A stretch of 52,608 bases of DNA from Castellaniella sp034674885 (GTDB lineage: Bacteria; Pseudomonadota; Gammaproteobacteria; Burkholderiales; Burkholderiaceae_B): positions 1 through 52,608 of the forward strand of contig NZ_JAUCDS010000022.1 in assembly GCF_034674885.1 (NCBI RefSeq), written 5' to 3'. Shown here in pieces: positions 1 through 9,029 of the stretch. Each line of letters starts with the position of its first letter. Within the stretch, counting starts at the first letter, position 1. A program made the position numbers and the translations under genes. The notes beneath the pieces were generated by a model. That model made no database searches and was not told the origin of the DNA. It saw only the letters and a list, made by a program, of their open reading frames with translations.

Positions 1-28
1 GAACTATTGTGCCATTAAACGATCGGAA

Positions 29-2392
29 TCAGAAACCTGTACCGATCTGGAATTGGAAGACCTGCTTCTGATCGCCTTCCTTGGCGTTCAGTGCGCGGCC
101 GAAGGACAGCTGCAGCGGTCCCAGCGGGGATTCCCAGGACAGGCCCAGACCTGCGGAATATTTCCAGCCGCAAGGATCGGCCACCTGACCATACTGCCCT
201 TGCGAGCACGGTGAACCGTCAGTCGTGGAAATCTGTCCCACGTCGGAGAACATGAACCAGCGCAAGGTGCGGTCGCGCGAGGCCCCCGGGAACGGCAGAT
301 ACAGCTGCACGTTGCCGACGATGCGCTTGGAGCCGCCCAGGTAGGTGTCGGTCAGGGAGTCGCGCGGCCCCAGAGAGGCGCCCTCGTAGCCGCGCACCGA
401 GCCGATGCCCCCGGCGTACATGTTCTTGATGACGGGGAAGGCCTTGTCGCTGCTGCCGTAGTTCTTGGCCCAGTCCACCTGGCCGTTCAAGGCCAGCGTG
501 AAGGCGCGACCCAGCGGCAGATAGTATTGCTGTTGCCCGGACAGCTTGTAATAGCGCAGGTCCAGGGTGGACACGTCGGCCGACAGGCGGGTATAGCTGC
601 CCTTGTGGGGCGCCAGGGCGCTGTCGCGGGTGTCCTTGGCCCAACCCAGGCTGAAGATGCCTGCGTTGGTGGTATCGCCGTACTGGTCCACGAAATCCTG
701 GTAGGCCAGCGGGGCTGGATTGCTGCCGGTGCGACGGATGTCCTTGAGCGAGTTGCGCTCGAAAGTCACGCCGGCAAAAATGCGGTCGACTTCCGAGATC
801 GGCACGCCGAAGTTCAGGCCCAGGCCCATGGATTCCACCGTGTACCAGCCGGTGGAGCTGCTGTCGGACACGTCATAGGGCGTGGTGCGGCGGTAGTACA
901 GGGACGTGGTCTTGCTGATGCCGTCCTGGGTCCAGTAGGGATTGGTGTGCGACAGCACGGCCGCGCGGTTGGTCTTGCTGGTGTTGACGTTCAGCGACAG
1001 CGAATTGCCGCTGCCAAAGACGTTGTCCTGGCTGATGCCGGCCGACAGCATGAGTTTGTCGGTGCTGCCATAGCCCACGCCCAGGCTGATCATGCCGGTG
1101 GGTTTTTCCTTGACGTCGACATTGACGTCGACCTCGTCAGGAGAGCCCGGCACCGGATCGGTCTTGACGTCGACTTCGCTGAAATAGCCCAGACGGTCGA
1201 CGCGCTCTTTTGAGGTCTTGATGCTGGAGGCATCGTACCAGGCGGCTTCTTGCTGGCGCATTTCCCGGCGCACGACTTCGTCGCGGGTGCGCGTGTTGCC
1301 GCCGACGTTGATGCGGCGCACATAGACGCGCCGGCCCGGGTCAACGTAGAAGGTCAGCTTGGCCACATGGGTGTCGTGGTCCAGCGCAGGACTGGGATTG
1401 ACGTTGGCGAAGGCATAGCCCAGCGACCCCAGATAGTCGGTGATGGATTTTGCCACCGCATTGGTCTTTTCCGCCGAGAAGGTCTCGCCTTCCTTGACCG
1501 TGACCAGGGGTTTGAGTTTGTCGTCCAGGCCCAGCAAATCGCCGGCCAGATCGACCTGGCCCAGTTTATAGGGTTCGCCCTCGTGCACCGTCATGGTGAT
1601 GTAGATGTTCTGGCGATCAGGCGAGATCGTGACCTGCGGCGGTTCCATGGAGAATTCCAGGTAGCCGCGATCCAGGTAATAGGAGCGGATGCGCTCGACG
1701 TCGCCTTCCAGTTTTTCGCGCGAGTATTTGTTGGTGCCCGTGTACCAGGTCATCATGCCGCCCGTGGTCAGCTCCATCTGGTCTTCCAGGGTGCCGGACG
1801 AGAAGGCCTTGTTGCCGATGAATTCGATCTTGTCGATGGTGGCGACTCCGCCCTCGAAGATATCGAAGCTGACCCCGACGCGATTGCGCGGCAGCGGCGT
1901 GATGACCGGGCTGATCTGCACGCCGTACTTGCCCTTGGACAGGTATTGCTGTTTCAGTTCGAAGACGGCGCGATCCAGCATGGCCTGATCGAAGATGCGG
2001 CCTTGGCCGAAACCCACCTGGGACAGGGATTTCGACAGCGCCTTGGCGTCGAACTCGCGCATGCCGTTGAAATTGATCGAGGCGATCGTCGGGCGTTCCT
2101 TGACGGAGACGACCAGGACGTCGCCCCGGGAATCGATCTTGACGTCGCTGAAGAACCCCGTGCCGTAGAGCTTCTGGATGGCGGTGGCGGCTTCTTCTTC
2201 GGTGAAAGTCTGGCCGATCTTCACGGGCAGATAGGTGAAGATCGTACCAGGATCGACCCGTTCGATGCCCTGCACCTGAATGTCGCGCACGACGAACGGC
2301 GTGAAGGCTGCGGCCATGGCCGGTGCAAGCAACGCAGCCAGCACCAGGGGAATGGCACGCTTGATGAGACGAGAGTTCCGAAGAGACGACAT
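29..2392 (-). CDS. bamA: BamA, outer-membrane protein assembly factor
   Basis: Central channel protein of the BAM complex, which folds beta-barrel proteins into the outer membrane. A signal peptide (about residues 1-29, ending AMAAA) is followed by five POTRA repeats to about residue 420 and a C-terminal barrel. The barrel carries the VRGY version of the conserved VRGF loop motif (GGIGSVRGYEG) and ends in phenylalanine (IGTGF), as expected for an outer-membrane beta-signal. I chose the ATG at 2392 (787 residues) because AAAGGA lies about 9 bases upstream and the protein then opens directly on a signal peptide; an ATG 33 bases earlier has no clear ribosome site. It lies 69 bases after rseP. 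The rseP-bamA order is standard. Confidence 0.97.
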   Translation of the reverse strand: MSSLRNSRLIKRAIPLVLAALLAPAMAAAFTPFVVRDIQVQGIERVDPGTIFTYLPVKIGQTFTEEEAATAIQKLYGTGFFSDVKIDSRGDVLVVSVKERPTIASINFNGMREFDAKALSKSLSQVGFGQGRIFDQAMLDRAVFELKQQYLSKGKYGVQISPVITPLPRNRVGVSFDIFEGGVATIDKIEFIGNKAFSSGTLEDQMELTTGGMMTWYTGTNKYSREKLEGDVERIRSYYLDRGYLEFSMEPPQVTISPDRQNIYITMTVHEGEPYKLGQVDLAGDLLGLDDKLKPLVTVKEGETFSAEKTNAVAKSITDYLGSLGYAFANVNPSPALDHDTHVAKLTFYVDPGRRVYVRRINVGGNTRTRDEVVRREMRQQEAAWYDASSIKTSKERVDRLGYFSEVDVKTDPVPGSPDEVDVNVDVKEKPTGMISLGVGYGSTDKLMLSAGISQDNVFGSGNSLSLNVNTSKTNRAAVLSHTNPYWTQDGISKTTSLYYRRTTPYDVSDSSSTGWYTVESMGLGLNFGVPISEVDRIFAGVTFERNSLKDIRRTGSNPAPLAYQDFVDQYGDTTNAGIFSLGWAKDTRDSALAPHKGSYTRLSADVSTLDLRYYKLSGQQQYYLPLGRAFTLALNGQVDWAKNYGSSDKAFPVIKNMYAGGIGSVRGYEGASLGPRDSLTDTYLGGSKRIVGNVQLYLPFPGASRDRTLRWFMFSDVGQISTTDGSPCSQGQYGQVADPCGWKYSAGLGLSWESPLGPLQLSFGRALNAKEGDQKQVFQFQIGTGF

Positions 2393-2461
2393 CCTGGCAA
2401 TCCTTTTCAGCCGCAGCAGGGACATGGGATAAGTGATGCGCGATTGTAAGTCACAATCCGA

Positions 2462-3796
2462 TCACCTGAAAAGCCGAGAAAAATCATTGAACAAGGCGAG
2501 AAACATCAGACTGAGTACGAACCCCATCCCGATCCGCACCCCGAGGTCACGGACACGGTCGGATACAGGGCGTCCACCCCGCAAGGCCTCGATCAGATAG
2601 AACAGCAAATGACCGCCATCCAGCATGGGGATGGGCAACAGATTGAGCACGCCGATGCTGATGCTGATCAGGGCCAGGAAACGCAGATAGGCCTCCAGGC
2701 CGACACGGGCCGTCTGGCCGGCATATTCCGCTATGGTGACAGGCCCGCTGATGTTGCGCCAGGACACAGCGCCAACGACCATGCGGCCCATCATGCGCAT
2801 GGTAAAGAAGCTCATGTCCCACGTACGCTGCACGCCCGACCACAGGCTGTCCAGCGGACCCAGCCGCACCAGCACCAGGGGCTGGCGCCCTTCGATGAGA
2901 GCTCCGATCCGGCCCACCGTCCGCCCGGCGTCGTCGACCATTGCCGGCGTCAGGGTGAGATCCAGGGCGGCGGACTGCCGTTCCACCCGCAGCGCCAGGG
3001 GCTGGCCCGGGTGGTCCTGCACGATCTGCACGAAGGCCTGCACGGAAGGCCGTTCATGCCCTGCCGCGGCCAGCACCAAGTCGCCGGGCTGCAGACCGGC
3101 CTGCCGGGCGACACCGTCGACAGTCACGCTGCCGATGACCGCCTGGGGTGCCTGCAAGGCGAGTCCGGCCTGAGCCAGAGGGTCGGGACCATCCGGGCCG
3201 AAATCGTGGGCGACGAACTGCAGCGCGGCCTCCCGATCCGTATCCTGCGGCGTCCGTACCGACAGTGTCACCCGTCCGCCTTCGGCCAAGGGTTCCAGCA
3301 ACCGCCAGCGGGCCTGGGTCCAGGAAGCAATGGCCCGGCCATCGACGGAGGTCAGGCGATCCCCCGCCTGCAGGCCTGCCTGGGCGGCGGGCGTTCCACT
3401 GGCGGGAGCCGCCAGGATCGCGGCAGGCTCCTGGGCGCCCCACATGCCCAGCAGGGTATAAATCACAGCCGCCAGCAGCAGATTGGCCAACGGGCCGGCG
3501 GCCACGACGGCCACGCGCCGGGACAGGGGCTGCGCATTGAAGGCGGCGCGCCGCGTGGCAGCGTCGGCATCGGGCGGCGCGTCGTCCAGCATCTTCACAT
3601 AACCGCCCAGCGGAATAGCCGAGAGCGCCCATTCCGTACCGCGTCGGTCATGGCGCCGCAGCAGGACCGGGCCAAAGCCGACGGAAAAGCGCAGGATGCG
3701 CACCCCGCAGCGACGGGCCACCCAATAGTGGCCCAACTCGTGGAACGTCACCAGCAGGCCCAGGGCCACGATGAAGGCAAACAGGGTGAACAGCAT
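2462..3796 (-). CDS. rseP: RseP, site-2 intramembrane zinc metalloprotease
   Basis: Inner-membrane protease that cleaves the transmembrane anti-sigma factor RseA to release the envelope-stress sigma factor, and also clears signal-peptide remnants. The zinc motif HELGH is at residues 19-23 in the first membrane segment. The third ligand is in NLLPIPMLDGGH (Asp about 393). Two PDZ-like domains lie between about 115 and 300. At 444 residues it matches the family (E. coli 450). It starts 6 bases after dxr and precedes bamA, so envelope-stress control and barrel assembly genes are transcribed together. Confidence 0.97.
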   Translation of the reverse strand: MLFTLFAFIVALGLLVTFHELGHYWVARRCGVRILRFSVGFGPVLLRRHDRRGTEWALSAIPLGGYVKMLDDAPPDADAATRRAAFNAQPLSRRVAVVAAGPLANLLLAAVIYTLLGMWGAQEPAAILAAPASGTPAAQAGLQAGDRLTSVDGRAIASWTQARWRLLEPLAEGGRVTLSVRTPQDTDREAALQFVAHDFGPDGPDPLAQAGLALQAPQAVIGSVTVDGVARQAGLQPGDLVLAAAGHERPSVQAFVQIVQDHPGQPLALRVERQSAALDLTLTPAMVDDAGRTVGRIGALIEGRQPLVLVRLGPLDSLWSGVQRTWDMSFFTMRMMGRMVVGAVSWRNISGPVTIAEYAGQTARVGLEAYLRFLALISISIGVLNLLPIPMLDGGHLLFYLIEALRGGRPVSDRVRDLGVRIGMGFVLSLMFLALFNDFSRLFR

Positions 3797-3802
3797 GAAA
3801 AA

Positions 3803-5014
3803 TCAGCCTAAGGCGGCCTGGCAGTAGCTCGTTGCCAGTCGACGCGTATGCGCATCGAGGTACAGGACTTCATCCAGCGAGGACGGCGTCTGGACCCCAA
3901 AACGGGCGGAATCTCCCAGACAGCGTTCGATGATGGCGGGTATCTGAGTGTAGCGGATGCGGCCATGCAAAAACCCGTCTACGGCGACCTCGTTGGCCGC
4001 ATTCAGGGTGATGCAGGCGCCCTGCCCCTGTTTCAGGGCATCCAGCGACAGGCGCAGGCAGGGAAAGCGACGCAGGTCGGGCGGCTCGAAATCCAGGCGC
4101 CCCAGGCGGGTGAGTTCCAGCAGGCCCACGCCGCTGTCGATGCGGTCGGGATAGCCCAGGCCAAAGGCGATGGGCGTGCGCATGTCGGGCTGGCCCAGTT
4201 GCGCCAGAATCGACCCATCCGTGTATTCGACCATGGAATGCACCACGCTTTGCGGATGGATCACAACCTGGATGCGTTCCAGCGGCATGGCAAACAGCCA
4301 ATGGGCCTCGATGACCTCCAGCCCCTTGTTCAGCATGGTGGCCGAATCGACGGAAATTTTGCGGCCCATGCGCCAGTTGGGATGCGCGCAGGCCTGTTCC
4401 GGGGTGACGTGTTCCAGTTCGTCCAGCGCCGTGCAGCGAAACGGCCCCCCGGATGCCGTCAGCAGCAGGCGGCGCACGCCGGGCGCTGGCTGGCTGGGGG
4501 CCCGGGCGCGGTCGGCCGATTGCGGCAGGCACTGGAAGATGGCGTTGTGTTCGCTGTCGATGGGCAGCAGCTCGGCGCCTGCTTCCCGCACCGCCTGCAT
4601 GAACAGGGAACCGGCCGCGACCAGGGCTTCCTTGTTGGCCAGCAGCACCCGCTTGCCGGCCCGGGCCGCCGCCAGGGCGCCCGGCAGGCCGGCCGCCCCC
4701 ACGATCGCCGCCATCACGGCAGTGACCTCGGGATCCGCCGCAGTGTCTGCCAGTGCCTGGGCCCCCTGGCGGATTTCCGGCACAGGGCGGCGATCGGGCC
4801 AGGCAGCCAGAAAACGCTGGCGCGCGGCATCGTCGGGCACGATCACCACCCGCGCATCATGGGCGGCCGCCTGGGCCGCCAGGGACTCGATGCGGCTATG
4901 GGCGCTGAGGGCATAGACGGACAGGCGATCAGGGTGACGGGCGACGACATCCAGGGTACTGACCCCGATGGACCCCGTGGAACCCAAAATGCACAGTCGT
5001 TGGACAACAGACAT
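3803..5014 (-). CDS. dxr: 1-deoxy-D-xylulose 5-phosphate reductoisomerase
   Basis: NADPH-dependent enzyme making 2-C-methyl-D-erythritol 4-phosphate, the committed step of the MEP isoprenoid pathway. The Rossmann motif ILGSTGSIG is at the N-terminus. The divalent-metal site is seen as IDSEHNA (Asp and Glu), with the further Glu in SVDSATMLNKGLEVIEAHW. The ATG at 5014 (403 residues, close to E. coli 398) puts the nucleotide-binding motif at the expected distance; a longer reading frame upstream overlaps cdsA and adds an atypical Cys/Arg-rich segment. It lies 4 bases after cdsA, and with uppS supplies and uses isoprenoid precursors. Confidence 0.97.
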   Translation of the reverse strand: MSVVQRLCILGSTGSIGVSTLDVVARHPDRLSVYALSAHSRIESLAAQAAAHDARVVIVPDDAARQRFLAAWPDRRPVPEIRQGAQALADTAADPEVTAVMAAIVGAAGLPGALAAARAGKRVLLANKEALVAAGSLFMQAVREAGAELLPIDSEHNAIFQCLPQSADRARAPSQPAPGVRRLLLTASGGPFRCTALDELEHVTPEQACAHPNWRMGRKISVDSATMLNKGLEVIEAHWLFAMPLERIQVVIHPQSVVHSMVEYTDGSILAQLGQPDMRTPIAFGLGYPDRIDSGVGLLELTRLGRLDFEPPDLRRFPCLRLSLDALKQGQGACITLNAANEVAVDGFLHGRIRYTQIPAIIERCLGDSARFGVQTPSSLDEVLYLDAHTRRLATSYCQAALG

Positions 5015-5018
5015 GGAA

Positions 5019-5858
5019 TTACCCGAGCAACAGCAAAAGAATGGCGGCCGGCGCCACCGGCAGCACGGCATCGATCCGATCGTACACCCCGCCGTGTCCC
5101 GGCAACAGCTGGCTGGAATCCTTGACCCCCGCGCGTCGCTTCAGCAGGGATTCGAACAGGTCGCCGACGATGGACCAGGCCGCCAGCACGATGCCGGCCA
5201 GGATCAGGGCAGGCCACCCCAGGCGCGGCAACAGCAGCGCGCCATAGCTGTCCGGCCACCAGATGGCCGTCGCCAGCAGCCAGAGCGTGGCTGCCAGCAC
5301 GCCCCCGGCTGCGCCTTCCCAGGTTTTGCCAGGGCTGACACGCGGCGCCAGTTTATGGCGTCCCAGGCTGCGGCCGGTGAAATAGGCGGCGATGTCGGCG
5401 CACCAGATCAGGGCCCACAGGCTGATGAGCGCCCCGGCGCCATGTTGCAGGAAAATCCAGGACAGCGCGTACCAGGTGGCGAGCAGCGTCAGTGCGGCAG
5501 CCAGCGCCAGACCGGCGGACGGGCAGCGCTCGGGAACCTGGGCGCGCACCACCATCCAGGGAGCCGGCAACAGCCAGAACACAAGCGCCAAGGGCAGCAG
5601 GATCGTCTGGAACAGGCGATGCAGGTCCGGCTGGCCATCGACCAGCAGGCGCGATGCGATCCCCAGGATGCAGACAAACAGGACGGCCGCGCCACCGCGC
5701 GCCAGGGGGTGCGGCCACACCAGCCGCCACCATTCCCACAGGGCGCAGCCCGACATCAGCGCCAGCAGCGCCAGCATGGGCCAGGGTGTGGCCGCCGAGA
5801 CGGCACCCGCGACAATCAGGAGCAGGACGATCGCGGTGAGTATTCTTTGGCGCAGCAT
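5019..5858 (-). CDS. cdsA: Phosphatidate cytidylyltransferase (CDP-diglyceride synthase)
   Basis: Integral inner-membrane enzyme converting phosphatidic acid and CTP to CDP-diacylglycerol, the precursor of phosphatidylglycerol, cardiolipin and phosphatidylethanolamine. The 279-residue protein is mostly hydrophobic with about seven or eight membrane segments. The family motif SPGKTWEGAAGG is followed by a conserved acidic segment near the C-terminus (IVGDLFESLLKRRAGVKDS). It lies 9 bases after uppS and 4 bases before dxr, so translational coupling through the cluster is likely. Confidence 0.96.
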   Translation of the reverse strand: MLRQRILTAIVLLLIVAGAVSAATPWPMLALLALMSGCALWEWWRLVWPHPLARGGAAVLFVCILGIASRLLVDGQPDLHRLFQTILLPLALVFWLLPAPWMVVRAQVPERCPSAGLALAAALTLLATWYALSWIFLQHGAGALISLWALIWCADIAAYFTGRSLGRHKLAPRVSPGKTWEGAAGGVLAATLWLLATAIWWPDSYGALLLPRLGWPALILAGIVLAAWSIVGDLFESLLKRRAGVKDSSQLLPGHGGVYDRIDAVLPVAPAAILLLLLG

Positions 5859-5867
5859 GGGGCCCCT

Positions 5868-6629
5868 TCAGGTCTGTGCGCGCAATTGTTCGCTGGTGCG
5901 ACCAAAGCGCCGTTCGCGGTCACGATACCAGGCAAAGGCCCGGTCGATGTCCGCAGCCCCGAAATCGGGCCAATAACAGGGCGTGAAATACAGCTCGGTG
6001 TATGCCAGCTGCCAGATCAGGAAATTGGAAATGCGCTGTTCGCCGCCGGTGCGGATGAACAGGTCAGGTTCGGGCGCATAGGCCATGGCCAACCGCTCGC
6101 CGAGGGCCTCTTCGTCCAGCCGTTCCGGATGCGCCGCCAGGTCGGGGCATTCCGCCAGCAGGACTCGAGCGGCCTGCAGGATGTCCCAGCGCCCGCCGTA
6201 GTTGGCAGCAATGGTCAGCACCAGAGCGGATTGGTCTGCGGTGCGCGCCTCGGCGTCGCGGATCAGATTGCGCAGCTTCTGGTCGAAAGGAGTCAGGTCG
6301 CCCACGATGCGCAGGCGTACGCCCTGTTCGATGAGTTTGTCGACTTCCTTTTCCAGGGTGCGCACGAACAGTTTCATCAGCAATGAAACTTCCTGGGCGG
6401 GGCGGCGCCAATTTTCGGAACTGAAGGCGAACAGCGTCAGGTATTCGACGCCACGGCGCCCGCAGGCCTCGACCGCGCGGCGCACGGCCTGCACACCACG
6501 CACATGGCCTGCCGTGCGCGGCAGCATTCGCTGCGTAGCCCAGCGGCCGTTGCCATCCATGATGATGGCCACGTGCCGGGGCGTCTGTCCGGTCGCGGGA
6601 ACACTGCGCGTGGAACTGGCCTGGATCAT
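5868..6629 (-). CDS. uppS: Undecaprenyl diphosphate synthase (cis-prenyltransferase)
   Basis: Makes C55 undecaprenyl diphosphate from farnesyl and isopentenyl diphosphates, giving the lipid carrier for peptidoglycan and O-antigen. Motif HVAIIMDGNGRWA contains the catalytic Asp and phosphate-binding residues. The family signature PDLFIRTGGEQRISNFL and the downstream WQLAYTELYF region are intact. At 253 residues it is the same length as E. coli UppS. The N-terminal roughly 18 residues before the first conserved block are of low complexity, so a slightly later start is possible. It lies 28 bases after frr. Confidence 0.96.
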   Translation of the reverse strand: MIQASSTRSVPATGQTPRHVAIIMDGNGRWATQRMLPRTAGHVRGVQAVRRAVEACGRRGVEYLTLFAFSSENWRRPAQEVSLLMKLFVRTLEKEVDKLIEQGVRLRIVGDLTPFDQKLRNLIRDAEARTADQSALVLTIAANYGGRWDILQAARVLLAECPDLAAHPERLDEEALGERLAMAYAPEPDLFIRTGGEQRISNFLIWQLAYTELYFTPCYWPDFGAADIDRAFAWYRDRERRFGRTSEQLRAQT

Positions 6630-6657
6630 GCCGCTGGAATCGATCGGTCGACGACGA

Positions 6658-7218
6658 TCAGACCGTCATGATCTCGGCTTCCTTCTGGGAGACGAGCTTG
6701 TCGATATCGGCCACGTAGCGGTCCGTGAGTTTCTGGATATCGTCTTGACCGCGACGCTCGTCGTCCTCGGAGATGTCCTTGTCCTTGAGCAGCTTTTTCA
6801 GCGTGTCGTTGGCGTCACGGCGCAGATTGCGCACGGCGACCTTGGCGTCCTCGCCCTCGCCTCGCACGACCTTGGTCAGGTCGCGGCGGCGCTCTTCGGT
6901 CAGGGCGGGCATGGGCACGCGGATATTGTCACCCATCGAAATCGGGTTCAGCCCCAGATCGGATTCACGGATGGCCTTGTCGACAGCAGCCGCCATGGTC
7001 TTTTCCCAGACCTGGACACTGAGGGTACGGGCGTCCATGACGGTGACGTTGGCCACCTGGCTGACCGGCACGGGCGAACCATAGTATTCCACCTGCACGT
7101 GATCCAGGATGCCGGCATGTGCGCGGCCGGTACGGATCTTGCCCAGATTGGTCTTCAGGGATTCAATGGATTTACCCATGCGCTCGTCGGTCGAGCGTCG
7201 AATGTCGGAAAGGCTCAT
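6658..7218 (-). CDS. frr: Ribosome recycling factor
   Basis: Cytoplasmic factor that with EF-G splits post-termination ribosomes. The protein is 186 residues, near the usual 185, with the conserved RTGRAHAGILDHVQVEYYG segment and a long C-terminal helical region. The ATG at 7218 gives the normal N-terminus MSLSDIRRSTDERMGKSIE; a longer frame overlaps pyrH in another frame and is not supported. It lies 8 bases after pyrH, in the order seen throughout proteobacteria. Confidence 0.97.
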   Translation of the reverse strand: MSLSDIRRSTDERMGKSIESLKTNLGKIRTGRAHAGILDHVQVEYYGSPVPVSQVANVTVMDARTLSVQVWEKTMAAAVDKAIRESDLGLNPISMGDNIRVPMPALTEERRRDLTKVVRGEGEDAKVAVRNLRRDANDTLKKLLKDKDISEDDERRGQDDIQKLTDRYVADIDKLVSQKEAEIMTV

Positions 7219-7226
7219 GAGGGTTC

Positions 7227-7943
7227 CTATACCTGGACCAGGGTGCCTTCGTCCTCGCCGCAGACGACGCGACGCAAGGCCCCGGGTTTGTTGATCGAAA
7301 AGACTTTGATGGGTAGCTTCTGGTCGCGGCACAACGCAAAGGCGGTGGCGTCCATGACTTCCAGGCGACGTACGATGGCCTCGTCGAAGCTGATGCGCGA
7401 ATAGCGGGTGGCGTTGGGGTCCTTATTGGGATCGGCGCTGTAGATGCCGTCGACCTTGGTAGCCTTGAGGACCACTTCGGCGCCGATTTCGGCCCCGCGC
7501 AGCGCGGCGGCGGTATCCGTCGTGAAGAACGGATTGCCGGTGCCCGCCGCAAAGATCACGACCTTGCCTTCTTCCAGGTAACGCAGCGCCTTGGGGCGGA
7601 TGTAGCGTTCGACCACCTGATCGATGTTCAGGGCCGACTGGACGCGGGCATCCACGCCGTGGTTTTTCAGGGCGTCCTGCAGGGCCAGGCCGTTCATGAC
7701 GGTGGCCAGCATGCCCATGTAATCAGCGGTGGCGCGGTCCATGCCTTGGGCACCCGGCGCCACACCCCGGAAAATATTGCCGCCGCCGATCACGACAGCC
7801 AACTGAACCCCCAACGACACGATGCCGTGAATTTCTTCGGTCATGCGGAGAATGGTGGCTCGGTTGATGCCGAAGGCATCACCCCCCATCAGCGCCTCGC
7901 CCGACAATTTCAGAAGGACGCGCTTGTAGGCTGGATTTGACAT
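7227..7943 (-). CDS. pyrH: Uridylate kinase
   Basis: Hexameric UMP kinase phosphorylating UMP to UDP, feeding pyrimidine nucleotide and wall-precursor synthesis. It belongs to the amino-acid kinase fold, with KRVLLKLSGEALMG at the N-terminus, VIGGGNIFRG, and an acidic DATAFALC segment. The chosen ATG at 7943 (238 residues, E. coli 241) has AGGA 9 bases upstream. A longer frame would run into the hairpin region after tsf and is rejected. It is separated from tsf by a 100-base region with a strong hairpin, so expression is probably lower than that of rpsB-tsf. Confidence 0.97.
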   Translation of the reverse strand: MSNPAYKRVLLKLSGEALMGGDAFGINRATILRMTEEIHGIVSLGVQLAVVIGGGNIFRGVAPGAQGMDRATADYMGMLATVMNGLALQDALKNHGVDARVQSALNIDQVVERYIRPKALRYLEEGKVVIFAAGTGNPFFTTDTAAALRGAEIGAEVVLKATKVDGIYSADPNKDPNATRYSRISFDEAIVRRLEVMDATAFALCRDQKLPIKVFSINKPGALRRVVCGEDEGTLVQV

Positions 7944-7970
7944 GCACCAGGTTCCTGGAAGGACGAAACG

Positions 7971-8025
7971 AAAAAAACGGGTGGAGCAGACGTGCGATGG
8001 CACCGCGCGCAGCGCGATGCCATCG
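7971..8025 (-). terminator. Strong hairpin with distal T tract between tsf and pyrH
   Basis: An 8-bp stem (7995-8002 with 8018-8025) continues after one mismatch into a 5-bp CGCGC/GCGCG stem with a three-base GCA loop. Read with the genes, a run of seven T (7971-7977) follows, but about 17 bases beyond the stem base rather than immediately after. It could act as a partial terminator, an RNA-processing site or a stabiliser of the tsf 3' end. A fully intrinsic terminator is not certain because of that spacing. Confidence 0.5.
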
Positions 8026-8043
8026 TACCTGAATCGGATGAAA

Positions 8044-8919
8044 TCAGGAACCGCTGGCGGCAGCGGCGACTTCGGCGGCGAAGTCCTCGGATTTCTTCTC
8101 GATGCCCTCGCCCACCACGAACAGGGCGTAGCGGTTGATGCGGGCGCCCTTTTCCTTGAGCATCTGCTCGACGGACTGTTTGTCGTTCTTCACGAAAGGC
8201 TGCGACAGCAGGGTGACTTCCTTGAGGAACTTCTGCACCGAGCCTTCGACCATTTTCGTGACGATCTCGGCCGGCTTGCCGGATTCCTGGGCCTTCTGTT
8301 CCGCAACCGAGCGCTCGGCGGCGATCAGGGCCGGGTCCACGCCGCCCGCATCCAGAGCGCGGGGCTTGGTGGCGGCGATGTGCATGGCCAGGTCCTTGCC
8401 GACTTCTTCAGCGCCGGCGAAGTCCACCAGCACGCCGATGCGCCCACCATGCACGTAGCTGTTCAGGCCGTCCACGGTCTCAAACCGTTGGAAGCGGCGC
8501 ACCGACATGTTTTCGCCGATCTTGCCGACCAGGGCCGTGCGGGTCGATTCGACGGTGCCTTCGCCCATGGCGCACTGGCCCAGGGCGGCCACGTCGGCCG
8601 GGTTCTGTTCGGCGACCAGGCGGGCCAGGTTGTTGACGAAGCCGATGAAATCATCGTTCTTGGCGACGAAGTCGGTTTCGCAGTTGACTTCGATCAGGGC
8701 ACCGGTCTTGCCGCTGTCGGCGATATACAGGCCGATCAGGCCTTCGGCCGTGACGCGGCTGGCAGCCTTGGAGGCCTTGCTGCCGAGCTTGACGCGCAGC
8801 AGTTCCTCGGCACGGGCCAGGTCGCCCTCGGCTTCCGTCAGGGCTTTCTTGCATTCCATCATGGGCGCGTCGGTCTTTTCGCGCAGTTCCTTGACCATGG
8901 CAGCGGTGATTTGAGCCAT
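8044..8919 (-). CDS. tsf: Translation elongation factor Ts
   Basis: Guanine-nucleotide exchange factor that regenerates EF-Tu-GTP. N-terminal UBA-like domain (about 1-55, MVKELREKTDAPMMECKKA) is followed by the exchange core with VNCETDFVAKNDDF, the EF-Tu contact motif. The ATG at 8919 (291 residues) has an AGGAG five bases upstream; an in-frame ATG 21 bases earlier lacks one. It follows rpsB after about 100 bases containing hairpins, as in other rpsB-tsf operons. Confidence 0.97.
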   Translation of the reverse strand: MAQITAAMVKELREKTDAPMMECKKALTEAEGDLARAEELLRVKLGSKASKAASRVTAEGLIGLYIADSGKTGALIEVNCETDFVAKNDDFIGFVNNLARLVAEQNPADVAALGQCAMGEGTVESTRTALVGKIGENMSVRRFQRFETVDGLNSYVHGGRIGVLVDFAGAEEVGKDLAMHIAATKPRALDAGGVDPALIAAERSVAEQKAQESGKPAEIVTKMVEGSVQKFLKEVTLLSQPFVKNDKQSVEQMLKEKGARINRYALFVVGEGIEKKSEDFAAEVAAAASGS

Positions 8920-8944
8920 TCGATTCTCCTGTTCGATCAATGCA

Positions 8945-9029
8945 GATACCGGCTGGTGCCGGTATCGGACGGGGTGGCGCGGGGCAAGCCCGCGCCGGAG
9001 GGGACGAGGGACGAGGAATTATTCCTCGT
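8945..9029 (-). promoter_or_regulatory. Three hairpins in the rpsB-tsf junction
   Basis: In gene order: (a) 9011-9029, arms ACGAGGAAT and ATTCCTCGT with a one-base loop, spanning the rpsB stop codon; (b) 8976-8996, eight-base arms GGCGCGGG and CCCGCGCC; (c) 8945-8966, nine-base arms GATACCGGC and GCCGGTATC around TGGT. No T tract follows any of them. Known biology: rpsB-tsf operons often carry an intergenic attenuator that sets S2 and EF-Ts levels. Assigning that role here is inference. Confidence 0.5.
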
